From Glossina fuscipes (taxonomy: Eukaryota; Arthropoda; Insecta; Diptera; Glossinidae): a stretch of 64,000 bases of DNA. The stretch lies in NCBI RefSeq assembly GCF_014805625.2, contig NW_023998457.1, positions 520,495 through 584,494 of the forward strand, read 5' to 3'. The notes below the pieces were generated by a model. The model saw only the letters and a program-made list of their open reading frames with translations. It was not told the origin of the DNA and did no database searches. Position numbers and translations under genes: made by a program. Positions 1 through 12,700 of this stretch are shown here, piece by piece. How positions within the stretch are numbered: the first letter of the stretch is position 1; every line of letters begins with the position of its first letter.

Positions 1-1284
1 GTGGCAAGCACTTGTTTATTGTTAGAAAAACTGATCACGTTTTCCTGCTAATCGTGTTCGGGTTTCACTCTTTATTATCAATTGCATTTGAAAGAAGAAC
101 AGAATTTCTTGTTTGATTTTTTTTTTCTTTAAGTAAAACTGATTTCTTTTCTTCTGCGTAACAGCTTTATTGTGTGTTCTTTTTTTACATGCAAATGAAT
201 GTTTTGTTTATGTTTTACTTTACATAATGAGATAATATGTTTGCAGAGTGCAAGCAATATTGAAGTCCAACTAACTATATAAGCTATCATAATGATCGCG
301 TGAGCCTATGAGTTTCCTCTCCCGCTTGTCCAATAGTTATAATCTATTGAGTTTATTGTCATAGGCTTATGGATGTGACACATATATATGCATATAAAGA
401 GTACATACATACTTATGTAGATATATATTACAAGCATTAGCGATATATGTCGTCATTCGCAATTGAATACATTCTCTTATATAACCGACGAAGAAAAAGT
501 TTGTAGCAATTCTTATATTTTGAATTTAGTTCACTAAACCAAATGTATGTCATCTTGATTGATAACCTTTTGACATTCTTCCTGAAAAAGCCATTACGTG
601 GCTTCTGAGATATCATTGTTATCTTTTGACATCACCTTCCAAGGGGTCTGCGGAACGGCGAAGCAAATCTCGGTGGTTGGATAGCACAAGGTTATGGCCG
701 ACTATCTGGTGGATGTATGAAAACTTCTCAACCAGCCGACTTATTAACATGTTGACTGCCCACCATGTTATCAAGAAAATCTCTGTCTCTCGGGCCTCGT
801 GCATTGCCATACCCCGCTATTCCGCAATGTTCCTGCATAAAGATATTGTGTCAATAGTTACTTATCGCAGTAAAAGACTATTATGTGTGGAGAGAAATGT
901 TTAAGTACCACCGCAGGTTATATACTTTTGTACTTATTTTGTTTCTTATCGTAGCAAAAGATAAGCTCGTTTACAACGAAATGTTTCACCTAATGCATTT
1001 AGTTGAACGTATCTTTTCTTAATAGCTAAAAAGTATCTAAAAGTTATTCGAATTCGGATGACGCGGCCTGATGTAAGAGATCTTTACTGTCACTTGAAAT
1101 CGTGTGACGTGGCAGTCAATGTGTTATATGCTTACATGGCCGAGAACTGTTGTGGTAGAAGAAACGCTTCAACCTCGTCACTGTGGAAGACAGTAGAGAT
1201 TTAATCGCGTTTCTTCTAGAAAGTGCGCGCTGTAACTGCGTTCCTTGTTAACAATAAAGAGGAGGCACTTTATCCGCTTTTTTT

Positions 1285-1465
1285 GCTGGCTATGGAAAAT
1301 GGTCGCTTTAATCACGGTTGCTGTAAAAATTGGAGGCTTGAGCCCCCTTTGCTGTAGCCAGTAGAAAGTGGATGCTTTAATTGCATTTCCTTTGAAAAAC
1401 GGGAGCTTTAAGCAGCGTTGTCGTTGGGAAGAGAAAGCGGACGCTTTAATTGCGTTAGTTATTGA
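1285..1465. repeat. Degenerate dimeric tandem array (about 65-72 bp unit)
   Basis: The phrase GCTTTAAT preceded by a purine-rich run and followed by a GTTGCTG-like run recurs five times in 180 bp, alternating between two variants (GGxxGCTTTAATTGC and GGAGCTTTAAGC). The period of the pair is about 65-72 bp. Confidence 0.45.
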
Positions 1466-2946
1466 TAGTACAAAGTGTAATCAATCGTCCCACCAGGTTC
1501 CAAGTAGCTCATGATTCTCGATTCTCGTTCAGTTCCGTTAAAGGAAAATCATTTCTTCTTTGGACAACGCAATTTTTCGCACAATATCATCGCATGTGGG
1601 TCATCTTTAGCGTCAATCTCTTCAAAAATAGCTCGAATACGTTTCGTTTCAGCAGCGACTCATAGATGGAAAGTCACTGTTGACTGATAACGAATTACTT
1701 TTCGTTTCTAGCCCACAGGCAAATGGTTCAGTATCTCAAAGCATGTGTCGTTCTTTCTTAATATTTTGTAAGAGATCCGTTTTTGACATCCTAGCATGCA
1801 AAGAAAGAAAGGGCAAACTATTTACATGCTGCTGAATTTTAGAAAACATCTTCCTTCTACATGGGTATGAATTTTTTTACAAGCTCATGAAGCGCTATTG
1901 CATTGCTCGAAGTGATATTTTAAAGTGTAGTATATTTCTTCAGAATCTTTCAGAATGTTTTTTCCTTTTTCCTGTGGCATTTTAAATACGCTTTAGTGCG
2001 GCTTGATAGAGTTGAGCGATTCAAAAACTGGCTACGAAAAACAAAGACGCCACGAACTTTTTAGTGTACCTAAAATATGATTATGCGATAATTTTTGCGA
2101 CATTATGAGGAGAGTGCAAAGTCGTTTTATTACTCTCTCGAGTCAGGCCTTTATTTTACATATAATTAAAACATTCAAATATTTCATACGCATATTACTT
2201 ATCAAATATTTGTAACGAGTGACGATCTTATATTGCATGGTTTATGCGCAATTGATGTATGGCTTGTATTTAAAAAAAAAGAAATTACTCTGCTTTTTTT
2301 ATTCATGATTTCATACTTTTATTTAAAATATGACAATTATTATGTTAATAGTGGGTGTGTCAGTGGAATTACTTAGCAAGAAGAAGGAAAACTGGACGCT
2401 CAACTTCGTAGGTTATTGCTGTCATCTACCCTCTTCTAACCAGCGTTGTTAGCCAATCTTTAGATCTCATTCAAAATCTCCTGCTTCCTGTCTTCAAACG
2501 AGATCCAGCCATTCTTGTGAAATCGTGGTTTTATTCAATAGTACATCCTACAACAGTTAGAAGAACGTACTATTGTCTTACTCTAAAGTGTGGAAGTAAT
2601 CCAAGTTGCAACTTTGGGCTTTGAGCTTCACAACCTGCCCTTAACCGTGACGCCTTACTGTGGAATGATCTCCACGCAGTAGACTTTCTGGCATTTCGAT
2701 ATTTGCCCACTGCTAAGTTCAACGTACTGCTACCTCTGCTTCCTTTCTCACCACCATCGTGCCACATACACACTGCTGGCGGCCCATATTTATGCAGCCA
2801 CCAAAAAAGTTAATTTTTCAAACACTCTTCTCCGCCTCCTCTTGTCCACCATACAAAAATGGTTGTTGCAAAAAGTCAGCAATAATGTAAAGAATTTAAC
2901 CAAAAGCGGATTTTCTAGTAGTAACAACAACTACCGGAACAATGCG

Positions 2947-2952
2947 TTTATT
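2947..2952 (-). terminator. Poly(A) signal of the dynein gene
   Basis: Minus-strand AATAAA about 70 nt beyond the stop codon at 3023. Confidence 0.5.
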
Positions 2953-3022
2953 TTTCTGAAATTTCTAATTAGCTACAAGCGAAGCGCAAAAAAGTTTTGA
3001 AAAAATTTTCCTTAATTTACAT

Positions 3023-6000
3023 TTATGTTTGTAATAATAAAGCCACTCCGGCCAATGTCCATTTGCCAGGTTTATCTTTGGTTTTCAAATTGAAAGTCCA
3101 CACATACGTTGGACCTCTAGTACGTGTCTTATAAACAGGACATTCGTACATATTACGTAAATCCTGTTTATCTTGTGTTATGGCCTGAAATAAAGGTAAA
3201 CAAATCTTTCCCATTAGTTTTATATAAAAAAAAAAAAAAACAAATGAAAACTTTATAATCGGACAAAGTCCACCATTAAATATCCTACATCACTTGTTTG
3301 CTCGTTTGATACAGTTATTCATAAAACAAATTTTTTAAAAGAAGGTATTGTATAGAAAGTGGTGCGATCCGAACCATTTTCAGTAGCATTTGCCCTTCAG
3401 TCAGAACAAGTCGAAGTACCGTATCTCATCAAAATATATCAAAAATTCCGATTAGGTGGACTGAACACAACAATACAAAAAGGACAGACAGACAGAGCAG
3501 CTTATATATCGCTCGATATAACAAAAGGTGGGTCTCAATGGCGCTCGGTATAATATAAGGAGGGTCCTTAATATACCTAGTAGTGAAGGATACGGTCAAT
3601 TGATTAAGTTTCAGTTTTCATTAGGGCCCAAATACGTCCAAATTTCATCAAAATATCTCAAAAATGAACAGATATCGGGCAGATAGACAGACAGACAATC
3701 GGATATCGCATATATCCAAATAAACATAATGTACCCTTGTATCACCACAAGTACTGTAGGGTATAAAAAGCAAAAAAAAACGAGAAAAATATATATACAA
3801 GTTTTGCGGCGATGTACGATCATGCGATAATGCAGCGATTTCTCAATCGCTAACAATCATTAGTTTACTTACCCGAATATTGATGACAGGCATTGATGGA
3901 TAGAGTTCTTTGAGACGCGATTCCATAATAATACCTTGTTGTAAATCCCATCTGGCGCCTTCCATAAATATTCCATGAACGTAGGCGCCTTCTCTTGGTG
4001 CGGTACTAGACACATATATTAATAAATAAATAATCAAATATTTAAATGAAATTCAAACAAAAAACAGTTCAGCAAATAATTGTCTATTGAATAAAACGTT
4101 AAACACCCAAAGCAATTAATAATAAAATAAATCTTTTAAGTTGAAACAAGCAAACAAACAACAAATGCATGCATGGGCATTCATACATGTACATGCATAC
4201 ACATATGTACACATATTATACATAAATCAATAGCCAAACGGCGTGACAACGATCTCATGATCAATTATTGATGTGAGTTAATTTATGGTGCCACTTTGGG
4301 CTAAACGATGACGCTTACAATTATATCGACAAGTCGCCATTATCGCCCGTAGAAAAACATTGATTATTAATGTTTGTTGCAATGTTTTCTCACATTCTCT
4401 CTCCGATTACTAAATCTATTATAACCGTACGCCAACACCTGTTGTAGATATTTTCATATCAAACACCGAAAAATATATTTTCTTCTGAATTAAATATTTC
4501 TGGTTTTTGTTATTACAATTATTAAGCTTATGCCCGTTCTTAGGATGCAAAGAATTTTGAATTTTAACAATTCTGCAATGGAATTGTTTGGCCCTTTCCA
4601 GCCCATCTTTCCCAATATGGCATTATTTTCTCATCCGCACGCCTGTTTGCCTTTTTTGGAAATGAATATGCAGTTTTTGTTATACCCGACAGCAATTGCG
4701 GTACGGAGCTTATTAATTTTGTACACGCACATGTAACATCCAAAAGGACTTAAGATAGGTCCATTTTTTATTATATCGAGCAGTTCAAAATCATTTTCTA
4801 AATCAATCTAAGCTTTATTGTCCGTCTATTCGCCTGATATCTGTCCATGTATTTGTGTGCACGTCGCAATCTTTGCGAAGTTTTGTTCAAATTTCGAAAT
4901 CAAGGCAACGGGATTTATATTTTATGGACTTTGTCTTTCGACTTCAAAGTATATAATTGAAGCTTGTGTGATTTGAAAATTTCGCCGCAATGTAAAATTT
5001 TTGTTATACCCTACATCTAAAGCAGAAACTGGCCGTAAAGACCCCTTTTTTTTAATGTAAACAATCCCCCGTGCGATGTCCACTAGGTGCATAACACGAC
5101 GACGGTAGGAAAGCAGTGAGGAAACGGAAAGAGATGTACAGAGTAATCGTACGGGCTCTATGTTCAAATGCCAAATACTGAATTTTTATAAGCAGTGCGT
5201 AGTATGCATTAATTTTTGCGGATAAAAATGAAATGAGTAAAAATGAACGTTTTAGCCGAGATAGGTCGAGCTTTGTGTACCCTGCATCGCGTTCATATGA
5301 TATAATCACCATTTTGTATTAAAAATGAGTTTGATTTTTCATGGAAACGACTGCACGGGAACGAGTCAACATGCTTCAGATTTACTTGTGCTAATTTTTT
5401 CTCAAAGAACTTCTTCTCATATCTTACACCATTCGCATTACAGGGTATATTAAGGTCATATTAAGTTTGCGCTGATGTATGTAACATGAACGAAGAGTTT
5501 AAGATGGTCCCAAAGTTTATTATGCCGATCGATTCAAAGTTCAAAGAACATACCTACAACGCGCAAAGGTCTATATGACTAAAACTCAGAACACATTTTC
5601 TTTCTGTGTCTTTCGCTCGTAGGTCATGAACTACAGGAAATACACAATATAAATTTTCTCAAGATTATTCTACAAGAATATCAAAAATCAGCCATTTTTT
5701 ATAGCATAACAGCGATGGATATAAAAGATTCGGTTGTAAACCAATATAACTTTATTACTGGTTTTATTTGTTAACACGTCTGTAATCTTGAAGCCATAAG
5801 CAATATATTTATTTAACATTCGAGATTCATTATATGTCTCATATAAGCGATGTCGACCTTCTTAACTTGTTCGCACAGCTTCCACTTAAACGGAGAAGAG
5901 ATTGGAACACAAATCTCTCGAGTTTTCGATCGAGTTTTCGGTTCCTATATATACGCGAGATCATAAACCAGATTCAACTCACTATATCCTATGCCACTTA

Positions 6001-9000
6001 TGGTAAGAAGGCATAGTAACCGAGATATAGGTGCTCAGAAAATTGATCTTTCCTTTTTTAGCAAGCAAAACAAGGAACCTCTTTTAGAATCCACATAAAG
6101 AATATAAAAAGCCTAATCTGCGTAAAATTCTAATACTATTTCATTCTTCAGGACTTGCGGTACGAGGATATATTAAATTTGTGCAGATGTATACAACACT
6201 AAAACAACGCAGTCGAATCAGATTCACTTTTTGTATTGATCTAAGCCTATCTTGTAGTCTGTCCGTTTGATGTCTGCCCATTTATCCCTGTGTTCACCCT
6301 ACAGTCCGATTTTTTTGACATATTTTGATAACATTTGATATGTTTTGACCCAATGATGAATGCTCTTGAAGACGGAACGGATCGATCATTTATTTGACTC
6401 CTTCCCATACCACGTTGCATCTTGAAAAATCGATATGTAAGCTATAATAAGATGTATGAGTAAGCCAAGTGGTGCATGTCATTTAATGGTGGACTGTGAC
6501 CCCACATCATGTTTTTACGTGTTTTCAATAGCATTCATTCTCATCGTGACATCATTATGATATGCTAGTGTACCAACTGTTATCAAAATATGTCAACAAC
6601 TGCGACCGCAAAAGTGAACAGTCAGTCATTAAACGGACAGACAAGTAAACATTCTTCGATTCAGAAAATGATACTGACTCGATCGGTAAAAATCTAGCGG
6701 ATGTTGCAAACATTTACATACACTTAATACATCCGTATTACAAGGCTTGCAACAAGGAGCAGAAATTTTGGGTTTAAATTATATGATGGGTGCTCCTAAA
6801 GCGACAGAAACTGTGACGGTCAAATTGCTACGATAATACGAGAAAATTTTAAGAGATTTAGCGAACATTTTCCTATTAAATCAGCAAGAGGGCGAGAACC
6901 TTTGTAACCTTTGATTTGCGAAGAGTTGATTGCGGGTTTTGTTATTCTTTTTTTTTTTTGTTCCCAAACTCTTAGAAAATGTTTGCTATTCTTCAATTTG
7001 CGATATCTCGAAAGTAATGAATGGAAAGAAAGGCCTACCGTGGCAATAGCTTTATGTCTTATGGCTGTGGTTTTATATCAAAACCCAAAGGCCAAATAAA
7101 AGTCAATTAAATTATTGAACGATATTGAAAGCAAAAAATAAAATAAAAAACAGGCAAACCTATAATTTAAATTAAAAAATGCTTTTTTCTTGTGATGATG
7201 ACACTTGATTGTGTGAGATGGGACTTACGTGAAGTCTTCTTTTTGCTTTTTTGTCACATCACATTGTAGACACATTTTGTCCAACGGTAACTCATTACGA
7301 CGTGCCGTACTTTGCATTATTGCGGTTAATAAAGATTGCGGATTGAAGAAACCAGCCAACCAAACACAGGAAGGCAACTATAACAGAAGGTGTAACAAAG
7401 AACACTATTTCCTTATCTATACTTTTTACTTATGCAACACTTACCACAAAGTCAGTAGACCATGTTTCTAATTCACGCAAACGTAAACACAAATCAATGA
7501 ACCATGAATTTAGGCCCAGTAACGATGGATAGGCGCGTTGTGTCCATCCTGGTGGTACTTGATCTAGAAAGAGGGAATTTTCCAAAATTTCCATATCACT
7601 GGTAATCGTAAGTTCGCCTTTCAAGCCTAAATCTAATTCTTTGAGACTTCTCTTCATTTCGCTTGTCAGATAATTCATGCGTTCACACTCCTGAAACGCC
7701 ACAATCACATAAGGCGTACGTTCTTCGACCTTGTTCATAATTTCGACCATATTAAATTCTTCAGGAAGTTTTTCTAAAATCTCATCAACAATCTGTTTGA
7801 CTTTATCTTCCCGAGTCACAGTCGCCCCTCCACTAGCCCCAGCATCGCGTGGCTGCATCTCGAAGACAGTACGAAATATGTTTTCCGCTCTAGTTGTTAA
7901 AAAACCAATTTCGGCGTTCGGATGTAAACCATATAAATAAGGAGACTCGGCTGGCATATTTTCATCGACATACGTATGATATCCAGCGTAATCGGTGTTG
8001 GGAGGAGCTGGAAATGCAGGCGCCAAAAATAGTTCGCCATCGACCAAATCGGGTTGCATGTACTCTTCCAAATACGTGATACATAAACGACGATCCCAAT
8101 CATCCGTTATATGACCGCCATACATTATTTCACCGAATAGATAACGTAAATCTTCCCAAGGTACCTTGGCATTAGCCTCGAGATAATTAAATAAGACCGA
8201 CACACTTATATTCAAATCACCCACGTTGAATGGATAGACTTTATTCCAACCTTGAGGACCGAATTTACGTCTTTCTGCTACCACAGCATGAAAATAGCAT
8301 AACGAAAATAGTATGGCCTTAAATTCGGCTTCTTTACCCGACATTTCCAAAGTTTCTTGCGTGAAATTATCCAAGGCTTTGTGCAGATTGGCTAACATAC
8401 CAGTCGGAGGTTCATTAGTAATTTTTATAGACGATTCCAGAATGCCCTAAAAGTGATTTTCGAAATATGAGAAATCAGAAAATTTTATTTGAATACATGC
8501 CCCTCACCTGGGGTATGATATGAGCCGATGGCGTTGAAGCCGGTTCAGCGCTTAAAAACATACGATAATGTGGATGAGAACCTTCAGCATAATATTCAAG
8601 TTTCTTTTCCAATACCGGCAGCCATTTACGTACCAAATGTATATTTTGTAAAACAACCCAATGGCCATTCTTGGCAGCCGTGTCCATGGCTCCTTCGGCT
8701 ATGGCCTCTTGTCCCTGACCCAGTGAGACATTATGGAAATTATTCAAATCCATAGAGAATCCCAATTGTTTGCCCAAAGCTTCAACGTCTTTCAAGGGAT
8801 TAACACCAGGCGATAGTATAAAAAATATGGGCGTTGAAGGTGATGCCTCTTCATAAGATTTTGAAAATTCCATCGCCCGATTTTCTACATATTTCGAACC
8901 CAATTTTTCCTCAATGAAATCTCTAGAAATATTTAAAGCAATTAGTAAAGAAATCAATTTAAATGAAAAACAAAACATACGCTAAAGCATAAGTCATACG

Positions 9001-9741
9001 ATCTGGCCTTAGAGCTCTAATCATACATAAACGTTGTAGGGCTGTTTTATTTTTCCACTCTTGAGGAAATTTCTCCTTTTCAGGCAATTCGGATTCAACT
9101 AATTTCTTCCATCTCTTAGAGGACGTTTCAATGTCACGATCCAAATTGCGAAATTCATCTTTCGAAGCCAAACTGCAAATACCACCCCACGATAAATTGG
9201 AAAGAAAATCCACGGGACTTGTAACGTGTGGCTTGATTGGAAAACGCAAAAGGAAATCTAATTCTGTCGACGTAACCTCTTCATTCATCAAAAGTATCTT
9301 AAGGAAAAGTACACAAGAATTATTTGGATGAAAAACTCACGCTGTCGTGAGATATTCACTTACCTGAAAAGTCATTTGTGAGGCAAATATTAATTTATCG
9401 CATTCAAATAACCCCCGTGAAGTGTATTGGAAAACGGAATACGTTATGCAATCAATTAGATTTGCTACACGTATTTCCAAGTTATCGCCGGGCTCTGCTT
9501 TTGCTATAGCTTTCTGAAATACAACACTGAAAGCCTAAACAGAAAAAACTTATAATTTTTAGAATATTTCTGAGCTTCTTTCGAGAAGACTTGATCAAAC
9601 CTTTAACGAGAATTGATAAATCGGATTAATGGTGTTCAATTCGTTTAGTATAAAATACAAAAGGCTAGCCCGAGCAGCGGCTGGCCTATAAAATTCTCTA
9701 GCCTTGTCGATTTCCTTCGAAGTAATTTTCGCCTCAGCTAC
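3023..9741 (-). CDS. Dhc93AB: Dynein heavy chain exons 21-28: AAA6 and C-terminal domain
   Basis: Exons 9741-9601, 9534-9364, 9297-8981, 8922-8508, 8446-7445, 7377-7229, 4005-3873 and 3184-3023. AAA6 includes [19 protein letters not shown] and [18 protein letters not shown]. The C-terminal domain has [33 protein letters not shown] and ends with [20 protein letters not shown] then a short tail closing in LLLQT. Intron 26 (4006-7228, 3.2 kb) is far longer than most others in this gene and is full of dispersed repeats. Confidence 0.92.
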
Positions 9742-12700
9742 CTATAAAATTTACAAACGAAAAACCCGCTTTCAAACATAAACTTTCTATATTTATATTC
9801 TTCACCACTTGTAGTACGAGGTATACTAAGTTAGTGCGGAAGTATGTAACACCTAGAAGGGCTAAAAGTATAGCCATCTTTTATTACATCGATCGATTAC
9901 AAATCATTTTCTAAATCGAAGTAAGCTTATCTGTCCGCCTGATGTCTGTCGGTGCGTTGTTATGTTCATGTTGGTGAAATTTGGTACAAGAAAGCTATTA
10001 AAAGTTGTTCGGATCGGTAGACTTTTTCCACCACTCGCCATATAACGCCTTCTTCTGAAAAGCCGTTACATCGACAAAAATTGCAAATTTCAAAAGGTTT
10101 CTCCGTAAAAGTGACTAAGTAGTAGTATATCAGCATTCTAAATTGGTGTGTAAACTTTTGACCGGCTGGAGTAATTTTTGAAACCCTCTCTCATAAAACC
10201 GCTTCTAGGGAAACTAAAGCTTTGTATGATAACAAGTTCGACTTTTCGATATTTTATGGTGAGAATTGGCTCATAATAGTAAATTGACAAAGAAATCTAC
10301 CTTATCAAGTTTGATCCACGAAGTTCTATTTCTGTCATACCACCGCATATAAGGCTTCTCATGAAACGCACACCTTTATATGCCAAAAAAGCCTAATTTC
10401 AAACTTTTCTTTGGTGAATGAGAATAATTAAGTAAAAACGTTAATTTGAACCACATGGGTTTATTTCTTCCCCCGCTCCATGTAAGATATCTGATGATAT
10501 AATTATAATTCATGGAAATGTTTCAGCAAAAAAAAATAACCGGAATTTGGATCACATAGGTCTTTAGCACTCCCAAAACGTAAATTCTTATATGGAGAGA
10601 AAATCTAACCTGCTTTCATGAAAATTATGGCTTTTCATGAAAATAGTGAATACTTTTTAGTTGATTATTACGAAAAAGAGCGAATAACTGTATTACGCGA
10701 AGTGGTGCAAGGCATTTAATTGTCGGCAGCGTCCGACTATAATGTTCTTACTTGTTTTTTAGTTTGTTTTTTTTTTTACCTTTTCTTCGATTTCGGAAGC
10801 AGTACTTTTTGTAGTTTCCAGATTTTCTACTAAAGCTGTATCTCCTAAAATATTCTCTCCGGCCGAAGAAAGGCGGGAAAGTAAATCGTCTTCTAATTTC
10901 TTTAACATAATCTTAAAATCATTTTGTTGTTTTGTTAGTTCGGCTTTAAGATCTTCTAAATCAGGTCTCTCGGCTTTAACAACCTCAGCCAAGAGTTGAT
11001 CTTCCAAACCATCGCGAGTAACAGTAAAATTAATTAATGTCGTTTGTGCTTGCATTTCGGGCTTATAGTGAGGATTTGCGAGTTTTGTGTGCAAAATTAA
11101 GCGGAAGCTAGCATTGTATTCGATTTCTTTGTCCCCGATTTTGATAGCTCTGTTTGTTGAAATTGAAAAAAATGTCAGCAACAAAAAAAAAAGAAACTCG
11201 GCTACGTTATTACACTTACTGTCCTTTTTTGATCAGATTGCGACCTAGTAGAGAGTCTAGCACTGGATCTAAATGTTCATCGATATTTTCAATTAGCACT
11301 ATATTGCCCTTGGTGATAGCCTTCTCTATCACATCCAAATAGCTACGTTGGCCCATACGTATGACTTTTAAATCATCGCCATATTTTTGCTTAATCCACT
11401 TTACACCTTGCAACTGAAAAAAATGCTTTAGTTAAGAAAGTTTTTTTTCCTATTTTTCAAATAAGCAACCTGAGGATCAATCATTAGGGGCCATCTATCG
11501 GAGTTTGACAAAATTGTCGCATTTTCAAGTGACATTCGATCCGCCGGTAAGCCCTCGTTTGTCCATATAGCTACAGTAGTGTCATCGGTTAAAAGAGATA
11601 GAGGATCCAAATTCTCGGTAGTTGGTATTGGTGGATCCAAATTCTTTAGAAAAGGCGTCCACATCTTTTGCAATAAATCGATGCGAAATTGCTTTGTGAA
11701 ACAACCGGTATAGGAAATAAAAGCCGTTATGAGTAGAGTATCGCCTGGTAAAGTAATGCCCTGTTTAACGAAACTTTAATGGAAAAATTGTTGCCTGAAT
11801 TATAAAACCTTCTTCAAAAATGTTAATAAAAATTACTTGTTAACTGCTTCAGCCCAGCGTACATTTTCGCTGGCCAGTCCCCCTACCAAACGATTAGCTA
11901 AAGCAATCGTTGCTTGCGTAGCGTCAGCTTCCTGTTGACATCGTAATTTCTCGGCGGTAGCCTTTTCGAAATCGGCTGTCAATTTAGCCAACTGTTCTTC
12001 TAAACTCTAGAAAATATGGTTTTAATTGTATCTAAACTTCTTTTGGTGAGAAAGTTTTTATGTTTTAATAACTACGATTTTTACTTTTTTTACGCGGCCG
12101 AGCTAAAGTCTAAACAAAAAATATTTCTCTTAACCTTTTCGCCTTGGACGGCAGTTATGTGATTCATGAGCTATCGGGAGTTCGAGTCGAAATCTTCGTC
12201 TCTTGCTTGTCTTATGCATGTACGAGCCAAAAGAACTCAAAACTTCGATTATATATCTCTAACGTGGTTATTACTTACCGCAACTTTTCTTTTAATACCG
12301 GCTAGTTTTTCCTGAGCAGCAGCCAATTCGGCATTTGCAGCCGCTAAGGCCTTTCTCTTAGGTTCTACGTCGCAATAAACTTCGTAAAATTTAATAATAT
12401 TAATAACCCAAGCGCAGAGACCAGCTGCTGCTCCGGATTTAGTTCGTACGAATTCTGGTTCAAATTCGGGATCTTTTAAATATGGTACAATAGCTTTAAT
12501 AACTTCGGCGTGTATGTTCTCTTTATCGTAATTGATAAGAGAATCGAGAAATGTATCCACCTTGGCCATAGCTATTTTGGCCGCTTTCCAAGAGCGATCT
12601 TTAGGTAACTTACCACCTGGAGATAAAAGTACCATAACCGCAGCAGTAACATTAGTTACTATACCTGGAGGGGAACCGAATGATTTTAATTCTGTTAGAT

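Larger units (their letters stand above)
1..3022. other. Flanking DNA, no gene recognised
   Basis: No reading frame here resembles a protein I know, and no long open frame exists. The stretch is AT-rich and stop-rich. The only structure seen is the degenerate tandem array at about 1285-1465. A short plus-strand run near 2645-2710 (frame giving LWNDLHAVDF) faintly resembles a LINE C-terminus but is too weak to call. Confidence 0.6.

Noticed and set aside
619..904. Overlapping open frames on both strands
   Set aside because: Short, overlapping, unrecognised; the plus frame could not be linked to any exon.
2570..2773. Possible LINE C-terminus (LWNDL-like phrase on the plus strand)
   Set aside because: Only one short phrase matched and no flanking motif supported it.
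12130..12200. tRNA-like B box in dynein intron 16
   Set aside because: No A box at proper distance and no fold.
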